From Andrena cerasifolii (lineage: Eukaryota; Arthropoda; Insecta; Hymenoptera; Andrenidae), in assembly GCF_050908995.1 (NCBI RefSeq), contig NC_135120.1, positions 1,736,001 to 1,800,000 on the forward strand: a stretch of DNA of 64,000 nucleotides, read 5' to 3'. This document shows, piece by piece, positions 43,809-54,937 of the stretch. A program made the position numbers and the translations under genes. Within the stretch, counting starts at the first letter, position 1. The number at the start of each line of letters is the position of its first letter. The notes under the pieces were generated by a model. It worked only from the letters and a program-made list of their open reading frames with translations, was not told the DNA's origin and made no database searches.

Positions 43809-46800
43809 TCATTAATTTTATACGAATGAACAATGATTTTATTATCATAATAAGATTTCGATTTTAACTTAGATTGGATCATATTATCCCTTGCTACCTT
43901 TTGCGTATGATTTAATTTTTGCTTTAAATTAATTACGTAATCGTCGTATGAGTAATTAAACGAGGGTTCCCGAGTTATGCTATTGGGCAGGTATGGTTTA
44001 CTACCGAAAAGAACCTCATACGGTGTATGCCCAGTTGATTTGTGGACGTGAGTATTATATGCCATCATAGCAAAACTTATAAACTCATCCCAATCTGTCT
44101 GTTTGTCGTTAATAAAATGTTTAAGATAATCCTTCAAAGTCAAATGAGACCTTTCCAGAGCGCCATTAGTTTGAGGATGATAAGGAGAAGATAGTATATG
44201 TTTCGTATTAAATAATTTTGTTAAATCTTTCATTAGACGAGACGTGAAATCGGTTCCTTGATCAGAAAGTATAGTTTTTGGAATCCCGAATAATGTAATA
44301 AACTTGGATAATTCCATGGCAATTGTCTGTGATTCATGGTTCGGTATAGGAGCAGCATAGGAAAATTTGGTTAAGTCATCTTGCATGGTCAATATAAATC
44401 GATTATTATTCATAGTCTGTGGAAGAGGTCCAACTACATCAATCGCAAGCCTTTCGAAGGGTATAGTAGATGTGGAGGTAATTTCCATAGGGGCTTTAGA
44501 AGGTCTAAAATTTGTCTTATTAACTTGACAAGATGCACATTTCTTTATATATCTTTTGATGTCTTTTTTCATCTTATCCCATTTATAAAATTCTTTAATT
44601 CGTTTATATGTTCTGATAAATCCCGAATGACCAGCTAATTTTGAGTCATGATTATCTTGCAAAATTTTCAAAATTTCATCTTCTGATTTCGGTGTGATTC
44701 TTTGATTATCTAAAATAGTAGGTACAATATTTGTATCTTTGAAAATATAATATACTATTTCGCAAAACATATCCTTCTTTATATTTTTGTTGTTGATCGT
44801 TACATCATGGATATAAAGATTACCTGAATGACTCCTTTCTTCCAAATGAGTTTTTAAATTGCGTAATGAATAAAATATCGCTTTATAATCTAACTTATCA
44901 AAGTGGAACTGTTTACAAATGCAAAGATAGGAAGTCTGAGAATTCTTAACAAGCGCAATGAAGGAATTTAAATCATCGGGTTCTTTAGTACTCGATAATC
45001 ATATTGATCTCGTATCGCTTCCGAAAATAAATTATTCTCATCAAGATCTCGTGAATAAAACAATACGTTGGGAAAGTATTTAAATTTGTCGCAAGGCACC
45101 GATTTAACCTTGGGAATTTCGAGTGTTTTATAATGGTACTGTATAAAGTTCTCAAAAGAATCATTGCCATGTACGAAATTAACACAAGGAGGACGAGATA
45201 ACGCATCCGCATTTGAATTAAGTTTCCCTGCTTTATGAACGATTTTATAATCATATTCCTCCAGCTTCAGTCGCCAACGTATTAGTCGACTGCCCAGGTC
45301 TTTAGAATTGAAAAGCCAGACCAATGGTTTATGATCGGTTATTATAATAAACTTCCTGCCATATAAATAAGGCCTGAAATAACTAGTGCTCCATATTATG
45401 GCAAGTAATTCCTTTTCTATAGTACTATAATTTTGCTCACTACCACTTAATGTACGCGAAGCATATGCAATAGGCAGATCCTTTCCAATCACACCCTGAC
45501 TCAATACTGAACCTATCGCGTAGTTAGAAGCGTCTGTAGTAAGAAGGAATTCTTTGTTAAAGTCGGGATACTGAAGAATTGGCTGAGTTGTTAATATATT
45601 ACGAAACTTGTCAAAAGATTCTTGTTGATCACTAGTCCACTCAAATGGTATATCTTTTTTTAACAAGATTGTCAGGGACTTGGCTATTCCAGCAAAACCT
45701 TCTATAAATTTTCTATAATAACCAACAAGTCCTAAGAAACTCTTAACATCCTGTTGATTTTTAGGAGTTGGAAAATTTTGTATTGCCTCAGTTTTCTTCG
45801 GATTCGGCTGAACGCCTTTATCAGATATTGTGTGGCCTAAATATGCAACTTCTCGTCGCATGAACTCACATTTTTCAGGTTGTAATTTTAAATTGTTACT
45901 CCTAAGACGATCGAAAATAGATATTAATTTTTTAGAATGTTCCTCTATGGATGATGCATAAATAACGATATCATCAAGATATACGAAACATTGAAGCCCT
46001 TGTAAACCAGATAGAATGGTATTCATCAGTCTCTGAAACGTCGCTGGAGCGTTCTTGAGCCCAAACGGCATTCTCGTAAACTCATAATGGCCTAAGGGTG
46101 TTGTAAAAGCCGTTTTCTCTCGATCACGGTCATGCAAGGGGATCTGATGGAACCCTGATGCTAGGTCTAAAGTAGTGAAATATTTAGAATGGCCCAATTC
46201 TCGGATAGAGAATTGGAAGATCTAGGATATCTGTAATATTTGGTAACGGGTATGCATCACCGACTGTAACGTCATTTAATTTTCTAAAATCGATAACAAT
46301 TCTCCACCTTTTCTCCCCGGAGGCATCAAGTTTTTTTGGAACTATCCACAAAGGGGCTGACCACGGAGAAATAGAGGGTACTATAATACCTTGCTTAAGC
46401 ATTTTTTCAATCTGTTTGTTAACCTCAGCTTTGTGAACTTCAGGATATCTATAAGTCTTAGTATGAATAGGAGCAGGATTTGTAACGCTAATTTCATGTT
46501 GAATAGTGCTCGTCGTTGTTAATGCATCGTCAGAAAAATAGAAAATATCATTATATGTGGTACAGATGTCTAATACTGCCTTCTTTTCCTCGGCGTTTAA
46601 ATGATCTAATCTTAAATTCTTTTGCAAAAGATTTATACGGCTTACCGGACCAGTATTTGAATTACTCAATGATAGAATTATGGAATCTCGCGGAAGTGGT
46701 TCCAAACATACTGAGATAGGCAATATCTGTTGATCTATTATCCTTGTATTCAAAATTGTAGCATAAGCTTTGTTATTTTCATTAACTTTTGTAATAGCTT

Positions 46801-47449
46801 TAGACAAATAAACTCCTCTCCTTAATTGCATTCGCGGAATAATGCCCTCTTTAATTTCAGGATTTTCTACCTGGATTTCAATAAGTGTTTCCGTTCTAGC
46901 CTTAAGATTAATTAAATGAACTTCTTCACGCCCAGAATTTTCGCAATTTAATGGAATTGGGACCGTTACCGACCTAAGGGTTAAAGTATGTGACTCATAG
47001 TCAATTGTCGCTGACTCTTTTTGCAAAAAATCTTTCCCTAACAAGCCGTCGAATGGGACGTTTGTTGCTTCATTTAGGATATAGAATTTAATATCAATGG
47101 AATCATCATAAAACCGCACAGGTATACGGCAACTTCCGACGGTTTCTACGGGGTTATTCGCACTAAGACCGTGTAATACTAGCTTATCCTTTGAATCAAA
47201 CACAGTATCTGGGTGTAATTTACAAGCCTTAATGAGAGATACATTCGCGCCCGTGTCAATTAAAAATTTGAAAGCGTTACTAGAATTCTTCGAATTTGGA
47301 GAAAAAACTTTAATAAAATCAAGGTTATCATTAGATATTGAAATATTTAACTCTCGAACACCATTAATTGAGATATTCGGTCCTCCGTTGTGGTGTTCGT
47401 CACGGGGGACTCGTTCAAGTTTAAATTAACGTTTGCGTCATTTGATTGT
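43809..47449 (-). pseudogene. pol: Errantivirus pol (protease, RT, RNase H, integrase), broken
   Basis: In the minus-strand direction: protease with LIDTGANVSLI near 47250, then reverse transcriptase up to 46,190, its continuation with YLDDIVIY and RNase H motifs TDASNYAIG and TDHKPL (44968-46197), then integrase with an HHCC module (KKCASC), LAIDVVGPLP, LSDQGTDF and GALERSHL (43809 to about 44990). Gag and pol overlap in the -1 relation and share a TTTAAAC slip site. Two defects are visible: a short inserted palindrome at 46194-46216 that shifts the RT frame, and a one-base shift near 44,990 before the integrase. The CACTA-type insertion then cuts off the last 60 residues. The copy cannot make a functional Pol. 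Confidence 0.9.
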
Positions 47450-48408
47450 TGCATGTTATGTGTTGGATTCAATTGTTGTTCCCGCTGACTATTAACATAT
47501 AATCTCTTCCTACATTCCGAAATAAGATGGCCTTGTTTTTTGCAATAATTACAAATTTTATTTTGATAAGAATGTGCGCTTTGGTGGGACGGACCCTGAC
47601 CTTGACCTGGATGCTGATATCGGTGCTGTGGGATAGGGGGTTGAGAATGACGCTGCTGGTTATCATATGTGTGACTCTGATTTGGAGTTTGAATATTATT
47701 AACGACTCTGGACTGACCAGGATTTGACGATTTAAATCGACATTGTGACGTATCATGATTAGTCCTGCTACAGATACTACAAAATTTTTGTTGCTGGTAT
47801 TTATGTATATTCAAAGCGCGTTCTTCCGAAACAGCTGCCGTATGCACGGAGTTTAAATTATCAAAATCTTTCCATCTAAGCATCTGAGAGATTTGTGAAG
47901 AGCTATGATAAATAAAACGATTTAATGTAATTTCTTCTACAGCCTTTTTCTTTTCAGCAATTTCTAAAGGATCATTCGAATATTGCTGAATAGCACTTAA
48001 AGCTCTCGAAGAAAGCTTCTGCAATCTTTGATAAAAAGAACTGATGCTTTCAGAATGTGATTGCCTACAACTATTTAGTTCCTCCATTACCTGACAATAA
48101 TGTTTTTTATCCTGATATAACCTTTTCAATTGTTCCTTCAACTCAGACCAAGTATTAAACTTTTGAAAAGTAAGCTGCTCTTTGGCGTGTCCCGAAATTT
48201 TCGATAGAATGAAATACAACAATGGAATTTTCTGTCGATCAGTCGCGAGGCTATCCGCATTATTGCAATTAGCTATAAATTGCCCAAGTTCGAAACGATT
48301 ACCGGAGAACTCTTTTGGAATTAGATCAGTTAAAAATTCTATAGGAAGTTCCATTTGGGAAGAGTCATCGGAGGGATTCGGATTGTTAGAAGACTCCGGA
48401 TTAGACAT
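47347..48408 (-). CDS. gag: Errantivirus Gag, intact frame
   Basis: 353 residues. The N-terminal two thirds resemble a retrotransposon Gag capsid region (LIPKEFSGNRFELGQFI near residue 30, then a helical region with FYQRLQKLSSRAL). Two CCHC knuckles follow, FCSICSRTNHDTSQC near residue 210 and CNYCKKQGHLISEC near residue 285, which bind genomic RNA. The linker between them is rich in glutamine, serine and histidine. The frame is uninterrupted, unlike pol and env. Translation reaches pol by -1 slippage before the stop. Confidence 0.85.
   Translation of the reverse strand: MSNPESSNNPNPSDDSSQMELPIEFLTDLIPKEFSGNRFELGQFIANCNNADSLATDRQKIPLLYFILSKISGHAKEQLTFQKFNTWSELKEQLKRLYQDKKHYCQVMEELNSCRQSHSESISSFYQRLQKLSSRALSAIQQYSNDPLEIAEKKKAVEEITLNRFIYHSSSQISQMLRWKDFDNLNSVHTAAVSEERALNIHKYQQQKFCSICSRTNHDTSQCRFKSSNPGQSRVVNNIQTPNQSHTYDNQQRHSQPPIPQHRYQHPGQGQGPSHQSAHSYQNKICNYCKKQGHLISECRKRLYVNSQREQQLNPTHNMQQSNDANVNLNLNESPVTNTTTEDRISQLMVFES
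47419..47425 (-). promoter_or_regulatory. -1 ribosomal frameshift site TTTAAAC in gag
   Basis: The minus strand reads T TTA AAC with the zero-frame codons TTA AAC, exactly the slippery heptamer layout, 72 bases before the gag stop. The -1 frame is open from here into the protease. I did not establish a downstream pseudoknot. Confidence 0.7.
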
Positions 48409-48652
48409 TATAAGGGATATTGAGTACTAAAGTGATTATGAAGCAACGAAATAAAAAAAAAATGTACCTGTCGTCTACCAGTGTAGGAGTCCTTGAGCGT
48501 GCCAACGGTTGACTTCCTTCTCTGCAGTGGATATCTGGATCCGTAGACTCTTTCTCTCAGGGTTGACACTGTTATTTCCCGTCACAAAGGATTAAAAATC
48601 CACAGCGAAGAACACTTTAAATAAAGTTTCACTATTCTTTAACTGCTGACGA

Positions 48653-48670
48653 GTCCTACCGACTGCGCCA
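48653..48670 (-). promoter_or_regulatory. Errantivirus primer-binding site, tRNA-Ser type
   Basis: Just inside the 5' LTR the minus strand reads TGGCGCAGTCGGTAGGAC, matching the complement of a tRNA-Ser 3' end, the primer used by the 17.6/297/ZAM group of insect errantiviruses. Confidence 0.75.
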
Positions 48671-48676
48671 ATTTTG

Positions 48677-49087
48677 TGTCGTGTACCCGGGAGAAGTGCA
48701 AGTACTAATCCTTGTATGGAAATGTTCTTTATTTTTTTGGCAAGTTCGAACTAGTTGCTCGTGCGATGTACAAGAGTGATCTGGCGCTCAAACGTACGGA
48801 GGAAAGGAACGTAGGGAAATCGGAGAATCCTATTGGTAGTTACTATTGCGAGGGTGTGGAAAATGAGGCTAGGATTGGTCATTGAGTAAGGGAGGAAGTG
48901 GTAGTTTTAAGAAAGTCGGTTGTGACTAAGACGTTAGCTTTCACTTTTGAAGGGGGCCTTGGGACCCACGGCCTAATCCGCCTGTTTACCGTTAAGTCAC
49001 GTTCGCTCGAAAGGGGCTAAGGGTCTTAGAGGGTGACGATGACCAGATGTGTAGGAAAAGGGAAAATCGCGAAGTGGGTATCTAACA
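48677..49087 (-). repeat. Errantivirus 5' LTR
   Basis: 411 bp, nearly the same as the 3' LTR at 23533-23943. It is followed on its outer side by the CCAG target duplication (49088-49091). Confidence 0.93.
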
Positions 49088-49870
49088 CCAGCAAAAACTT
49101 CTTTCTTGCCGATTCCACGACGAAAGTTGGTTGCAACGGTTTCGCGTATACGTACACGCTTTTCCTAGCTTGTGTGAGCGTACACACACATTCAAGGCCC
49201 GGTGAGACGGCAGCCTTAAAATATTCTTCACCATAAAAAATTTCAATAAAGTAAAAAAATTACGCCAAGTACATGAAATCAAATAAACCACAAAAAATAG
49301 AAAATAATAATAATTACAAAATAACAAAAATATGTGAAATCAAAATGAGCTGCAAATACATACAGTTACTCACAAAATTGAGCGTACACTTATGTTGGTA
49401 GTGAAAATTGGCGGGAGAATGAATAAAAACGAACATATTTGAGTGTAAAAAAACACAATATATAATTATTTGTATCGTTTAGCGAACGATTAGTACATTA
49501 AAAAAAAAAACATTAAGTATTTGTGTATATTTAATTGAAAACATAAAAATACAGGTCTTTTACTGACACAAAATTGAGCGTACGTATTGATATTTAGGGA
49601 TTATAATATATGAATAAATAGATATTAATATTTTGTTGCATAACCTTTCGCTTCAATAACAGCTTGTAACCGCCTTGGCATGGATTCGATGAGTTTTTGA
49701 ATGTAGGAAGGCGAAATATTGTCCCATTCTTCGCGTAATTTTAATTTGAACTCTTCTTTATGTGTACAATTGTGACTTAACAATTTCGATTTCAGTTCTC
49801 CCCAAACGTGTTCGATCGGGTTAAGATCAGGTGACTGGGGAGGGATTTTTAATAATTTTGGCACATTATA

Positions 49871-51068
49871 CAGGGTGTCCCACTAAGGAGTGGACAGCGC
49901 GATATCTCTTAAAGTATTGTCGATAAAAATATAAAAAAAATAGGGAATTGCATGGTTCGAGGGGGCCCATTTATTAGCGCGAACGAATTTTGTTTTCGAT
50001 TATTATTTTAAAAGATACGATGGTCAAGTTCGGTTTTTCAAATGGAACTATTTTTTTTGAAGACCTGAGTTGATAGTGCGTTCCAAGACAAATTCAATAA
50101 GCTTTAATGTATACACTTTATTTCCACTGGTTTTTAAGATATTGCGCTTGCAAATTTACTGATTTTCACTGCAAGAAACCCAAGAAACCCCTCTGGAATG
50201 GCAAAAACCGGGGGCGGTCTTACTGGCGCCACGGGTGGCACTGCCTGTTGAAATGGATACTTACCTGCCAAAGGTCTACGCCAGAAATGGCAGGCCCAAG
50301 GCTGGACAATTCTCTTCCGTCAGAAATGCTACTTAGGTAGGTACATCTGCGTTATCGAGAAGCGCATCGTTACTTTTATTTCGCACTTGCTTCTACGCTC
50401 GGATGGCCGGTTCTTTTGGGAGGGATGCAAATCCGATTGGTTCTGATACAATCTGCTCCCTATGGTTGAAATTTAGTCTAGCAACTTTCACTCCTCCTAA
50501 CCTAACCAATCCAACTTGCATCCCTCCCAAAAGAACCGGCCATCCGAGCGTAGAAGCAAGTGCGAAATAAAAGTAACGATGCGCTTCTCGATACCGCAGA
50601 TGTACCTACCTAAATAGCATTTCTGTGTGGAAAAGAATTGTCCAGCCCTTGGGCCTGCCATTTCTGGCGTAGACCTTTGGCAGGTAAGTATCCATTTCAA
50701 CAGGCATTGCCACCCGTGGCGTCAGTAAGACCGTCCCCGGTTTTTGCCATTTCAGAGGGGTTTCTTGCAGTGGAAATCAGTAAATTTGCAAGCGCAATAT
50801 CTTAAAAACCAGTGGAAATAAAGTGTATACATTAAAGCTTATTGAATTTGTCTTGGAACGCACTATCAACTCAGGTCTTCAAAAAAAATAGTTCCATTTG
50901 AAAAACCGAACTTGACCATCGTATCTTTTAAAATAATAATCGGAAACAAAATTCGTTCGCGCTAATAAATGGGCCCCCTCGAACCATGCAATTCCCTATT
51001 TTTTTTATATTTTTATCGACAATACTTTAAGAGATATCGCGCTGTCCACTCCTTAGTGGGACACCCTG
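49871..51068. mobile_element. 1.2-kb foldback element with long arms
   Basis: The ends are CAGGGTGTCCCACTAAGGAG and complement. The two arms of about 570 bp are near-perfect inverted copies around a spacer of about 50 bp near 50470. TATA is duplicated on both sides (49867-49870 and 51069-51072). The ORFs inside are mirror images of the same non-coding arm. It inserted into the Tc1 transposase between the second Asp and the Glu. The superfamily is uncertain. Confidence 0.88.
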
Positions 51069-51788
51069 TATAATAACCACTCTTGCACCAAATACGATGC
51101 GTGCTTCGGATCGTTGTCCTGTTGAAAGTGGTATACCCGCGGCATTTGTAACTTTTCTGCCGATTGCTTTAAATTTTTTTTTAGAATATTTAAATATTTC
51201 ATTTTGTCCATTATACCTTCAATGAATTCTAAATTTCCGGTACCATTGATGCCTATACACCCCCATACCATAACCGAGCCTCCTCCGTGTTTTACCGTTG
51301 GACATGTGTTGCGAACATGATGTTCTGTAGTGGGCTTTCTCCACACAATTTGCTTTCTTCCATCGCGTCCAAATAAATTTATTTTGGTTTCATCGGAAAA
51401 TATGACACTTTTCCAAAAACTGTCATCACAATTTATATAGGTTTTAGCGAACTGTAAACGTTTTTCTCTATTGGCTTTAGAGATGTAAGGTTTCTTCCTG
51501 GCCACTCTACCGTGATACCCTTCTTTACGTAGAGTTCTTCGGACTGTTTCTACCGATATACTTTTTTTAATACGTGTTGAAACCTCCGTTGTTAAATTTT
51601 TCATATTAATTCCTGGATTTATTTTAATTTGTCTGCAAATAAATCTATTATCGATGTCCGATAATATCTTCTTTCTCCCTCGTCCAAGTTTATTACGAAC
51701 TGTTCCTTCGTACTTATAATGATTTACTATTTTCTGATTTGTGGAATGGGTTTTACTCACAATTTTATCCACTTCGCGCAAAGACTTC

Positions 51789-52032
51789 TGTAAAGAATAC
51801 TCTGGATCGTCGATGCTAACTGCCCTGAGTCGTACAAACGAATGCCTCTCGTTCCTTTTACGCGCCTCGAACCCTCGCCGATGCCCCTGACGTCATCGGC
51901 ATTCATCGAGAATCCAAGTTACATTGTATATACATCTTACGTGTCCTACGGGGCCTCGCGCCTTCGACGACGGCGAGCGATGCCCAGTGTGATTTTCAAT
52001 ATTCTCGTATTGAGCGTTACGACTTCCTTACA
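51789..52032. mobile_element. Probable 244-bp solo LTR inside Tc1
   Basis: It begins TGTAAAG and ends CTTACA, with CTTC on both sides (51785-51788 and 52033-52036). Removing it with one CTTC restores the Tc1 frame. TG...CA ends with a 4-bp duplication fit a solo LTR, but no matching full element is in the window. It is GC-richer than its surroundings. Confidence 0.6.
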
Positions 52033-52499
52033 CTTCCCTTGGCAATATAATTTTATAATTAATTGACGAATAGAAATGTCTGTTTCTTTCCTCCTGCTAG
52101 CCATTTCGCTTATACTCAATAAAAAGATAACAAGTAGTCATTTGTTTTTAGTTTCTTAGCAACCGCATATCGAGACCCATTTCACGGGACTTTCCTTTCA
52201 ATAATACCATCATTTAACCTATGCAGACCGCGTAATTTGTAAAATTAGTTACGTGTACGCTCAATTTTGTGTCAGTAAAATACCTGCATTTTTACGTTAT
52301 CAGTTAAATATACACAAATACTTGACGTTTTTAAACACAAAATTCATCAATCATTCGCTAAACCATACGAATAAATATATATTGCGGTTTCACACTCAAA
52401 TATGTACGTTTTTATTCATTCTCCCGCGAATTTTCACTACCAACATAAGTGTACGCTCAATTTTGTGAGTAACTGTAAAGGTGTTTTCATACATGCCAT

Positions 52500-53100
52500 C
52501 AGCTTTTTGAGATAACATCTTTATTTTGTAATGCATCATATGGCGTGAATAAAGTAAAAACAAGGGGATTGGTACACTTATTCGAATTAAAGTTTAAATA
52601 ACTTGCAAAATTTGTAGAATTTACGAGTTCTGGAATGCTAATATCTAACTCCGTTGTAGCGATTTGCAATGCAGTTGATAAAGAAAAATCATTTACTTTA
52701 CCGCGGTGATTAGAGTTTATTTAATTTCATTGTCGAAAATCTACTTTCACACACATAAGTGGGTGGAAACATTAAAGTCATTTTTAATAAAAAATTGCGT
52801 AATTTTTTATATTTTTCTCGAGGCAAGTATTCGAAAGAGCCTTCACCTGTTTTTGTTTTGCAAGAAAAAGGTGTGTCTATATGTAGATCACACATTTCTA
52901 ACTGTAAATCTACTTCTTGATTTTCAGTTGCAACATGCATTATCTCCTTATATGTATAACATTATATCATTTTTAATTTTGTTAAAATCTTTAAACCGAT
53001 TATCAAATTCTTTCAATATTTCTACTATATTAATTTCTACTAATTTCTCCTTTAATGTTTTTGCAACAATAGAAATGAGACAGGTTTTCTTTTTCAAGTT
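52500..53100 (-). pseudogene. hAT transposase C-terminal fragment
   Basis: The minus strand encodes FEYLPREKYKKL, FPPTYVCESRFSTMKL and then, after an in-frame stop, NHRGKVNDFSLSTALQIATTE. The CESxFSxMK motif is the hAT C-terminal dimerisation segment seen in ZBED5/GTF2IRD2-like hAT proteins. Further upstream, remnants such as EFDNRFKDF are readable near 53000. The N-terminal and catalytic parts are missing. It is a decayed fragment, cut at its 5' side by the solo LTR at 53154. Confidence 0.65.
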
Positions 53101-53153
53101 GTAGCGTAAAAAATTCTAAGACCATGGTTATTGGTTTCGCAAACCATTGATAT

Positions 53154-53903
53154 TGTTACGCCCTGAAGGGACTTCCTGTAAATCACCCCGAGCGGTTGGA
53201 ATGATTTACCGAGTTCGCGCTCTTTTAAGGTGCTAAAGCATGCCTTGACTATACTTACCAGGGAGTAGGAGAATAAAAAGGGGGTTGAATGAGGTTGCAC
53301 ACAGGAATTATGGGAATAATAATAATGTATAAATATATTCTGATAAGAAGGTGAATTACAAACTACATACCCTAGAGACGGCACTCCGTCCGTCGTTTCG
53401 CTCGCTCGCTCTATTCCTGGTCTTCGCGGTCGCGGTGGCTCATATCGGCGCGTAAATGCTCTCCCGGCGAGGCCGTTTCTCTCATAAGCCGCCACGTATA
53501 AAAAACTGCAGCCTTATGTGTTCCGCGACGCGAAATGGATATTCGCGTTGGTTTGGGGGAGCCTTTAAGGTGGAGACGCGATCTAGACGGCGCGATTCAC
53601 CGTCGATACTTCCTATTTCGAGTTCTCAATCTGACTGACTCTAATACGTCCTCCGGTTGAGAGCCGTGCCTCGCACACTCGAAATCGGCGGGGGAAAATT
53701 GCCCTGTCGGCACCAGTCGATTGCTTCTCTATTTCGAAATATCGGGGCCCGGGCCACCAATGGTTACGTTGTGCCTACGACGATGGATACCGCGGTTCGG
53801 CGACCTGCCTGCCGCGCGCGAGGCAATTCCGCTGAATCGCCGATTCGAAGGAAAGCGACGCGAGGATAGCAAGCACGGGATGAATCGAAAGGGGCATGTA
53901 ACA
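53154..53903. mobile_element. 750-bp solo LTR
   Basis: It begins TGTTACGCCCTGAAGGG and ends GGGGCATGTAACA, with ATAT on both sides (53150-53153 and 53904-53907). TGTTAC...GTAACA ends are common in insect LTR elements. No internal retroelement genes follow, so it is a recombined solo LTR. It is markedly GC-rich in the middle, and short ORFs inside are not genes. Confidence 0.75.
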
Positions 53904-54289
53904 ATATATCCAAATAAGTGCGCAATGTTTTGCCCTTTTTTCTATAATTTTATATTTAATTCATTACCCACACAGCATACCTAGGCGGGAGGACCTAGGC
54001 GCTCGGGGCGCCTCAATGGCGCCTTGAGTGTCCCACGGGCGGCTATATATGCCCAATATACGCCTTCTGAGCGGCTCATGTTACAAAACGTAACGCCTTA
54101 AAGGCGCCTTAAACGGACCTCGATTAGGACTGTCAGGTTTCTTAATTATCGATAAATTAGAAACAAACGGTTATCAAAATGATATCAGACTGGATAAAAA
54201 TTTATTGCGATTTACTATATTTATTTGTTTAAAATTTGTGTACAAACACTTTTATTAATAGACTTCGAAAACAAGGAGGTTCTCAGTTC
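53904..54289. other. Spacer of unknown nature
   Basis: A GC-rich patch at 53990-54120 has repeated ggcgcct/aggcgcc elements (for example at 54009, 54026 and 54103) that could pair, followed by AT-rich DNA. I see no gene. Confidence 0.45.
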
Positions 54290-54831
54290 GACACATATAT
54301 TTGTGTCCCACGCCCAGCTGGCTGACGACACCCTTGGAACAGCTCGTCTTTTGATGAGCCCAGGGTCGAAGGCGACCGCCTCGTGGTCTCGGCTACGAAG
54401 TCCTCGCTGCTAGGCGTCGAAATTCGGCCTCCCACAGTCTGACGCAATATCACGTCGGGGTCACCAATGTAGGCGTTACCCGGCACGTAGATAATTCTAG
54501 CAGGCCCTACTCCTGCAGGTCATGCACACCGAAGATTCCGAGGGATAATAGTCACTCATTGTCGAGGAATAAAATAATACTGTATTTTGAGATTATAAAG
54601 AAATGCACACGTTGTGCCTGTACGTGCGCACAAGTGCATGGTGGCTTGGTCGTCGAGAGAGTGCGTGAGCAGCGTCGGGCAGATCCGTGGCTGACCCCCA
54701 CTCTTCGCTTTCGAGAGGGGAACACAGCGCTTCCTACATCCATAGAGCTATATTCCAACTGCAGTGTAAGCTGAGCAATGGCGGCCGCGCCGCACAGTGG
54801 GACAGATCGGGTCGAAACGCGGCACAAAACA
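54290..54831 (-). mobile_element. LTR-retroelement fragment: LTR, tRNA-Trp primer site and leader
   Basis: A candidate LTR runs from TGTAGGCGTTACC (54469) to about 54831. Directly inside it the minus strand reads TGGTGACCCCGACGTGAT (54449-54466), the complement of a tRNA-Trp 3' end, the primer site of avian leukosis viruses and of some insect elements. About 170 bases of leader or early gag follow, then the sequence is truncated near 54290. The outer LTR boundary is tentative. Confidence 0.55.
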
Positions 54832-54937
54832 TTTTCTGACTGAAATCAAATATTTATCGTTAATTTTTTCACTTCATTCAGTTAGGACGTATACTGGTGG
54901 TCCTATTGATAAAGAAAAATTAATGAAATTTGTTTAT

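Larger units (their letters stand above)
23533..49087 (-). mobile_element. Errantivirus-like (Ty3/Gypsy with env) provirus, interrupted
   Basis: Two 411-bp LTRs (23533-23943 and 48677-49087) with TGTCGTGTACC and TATCTAACA ends frame gag, pol and env on the minus strand. The 4-bp sequence CCAG flanks both sides (23529-23532 and 49088-49091). Without the 17-kb insert at 26753-43806 the element is about 8.5 kb, normal for insect errantiviruses. The frame is broken in pol and env, so this is an old endogenous copy. Confidence 0.93.
49625..52104 (-). pseudogene. Tc1 transposase (DD34E), split by two insertions
   Basis: The start codon is at 52104 (MASRR). After about 25 codons the frame is interrupted by the element at 51789-52032. 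It resumes as 51053-51781 with a second helix-turn-helix, a GRGRK linker, the first catalytic Asp in VIFSDETKINLF, GGGSVMVWGC, and the second Asp in FQQDNDPKH. The foldback at 49871-51068 then breaks it 14 residues later. The last piece (49625-49864) has SPDLNPIEHVWGELK with the catalytic Glu. Counting across the break gives about 34 residues between the second Asp and Glu, that is DD34E. All catalytic residues survive, so the insertions rather than point decay inactivated it. Confidence 0.88.
49363..52475 (-). mobile_element. Tc1-like transposon with IR/DR ends, interrupted twice
   Basis: The outer ends CAGTTACTCACAAAATTGAG (49363) and complement (ending 52475) are flanked by TA on both sides. 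The inverted repeats are about 230 bp long and each contains a second, inner copy of the acaaaattgagcgtac motif (about 49566 and 52260), the direct repeats typical of IR/DR Tc1 elements. A 1.2-kb foldback and a 244-bp probable solo LTR sit inside the transposase. Confidence 0.9.

Noticed and set aside
50107..50700. Two similar ORFs on opposite strands (50107-50340 and 50497-50700)
   Set aside because: They are mirror images produced by the foldback arms at 49871-51068, not a gene pair.
51789..52032. Possible intron in the Tc1 transposase
   Set aside because: Splicing at the available GT and AG sites leaves the frame shifted, while removing the segment with one CTTC copy restores it, so an insertion fits better.
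53094..53495. 133-codon minus-strand ORF
   Set aside because: It spans the boundary of a solo LTR and has no recognisable motif.
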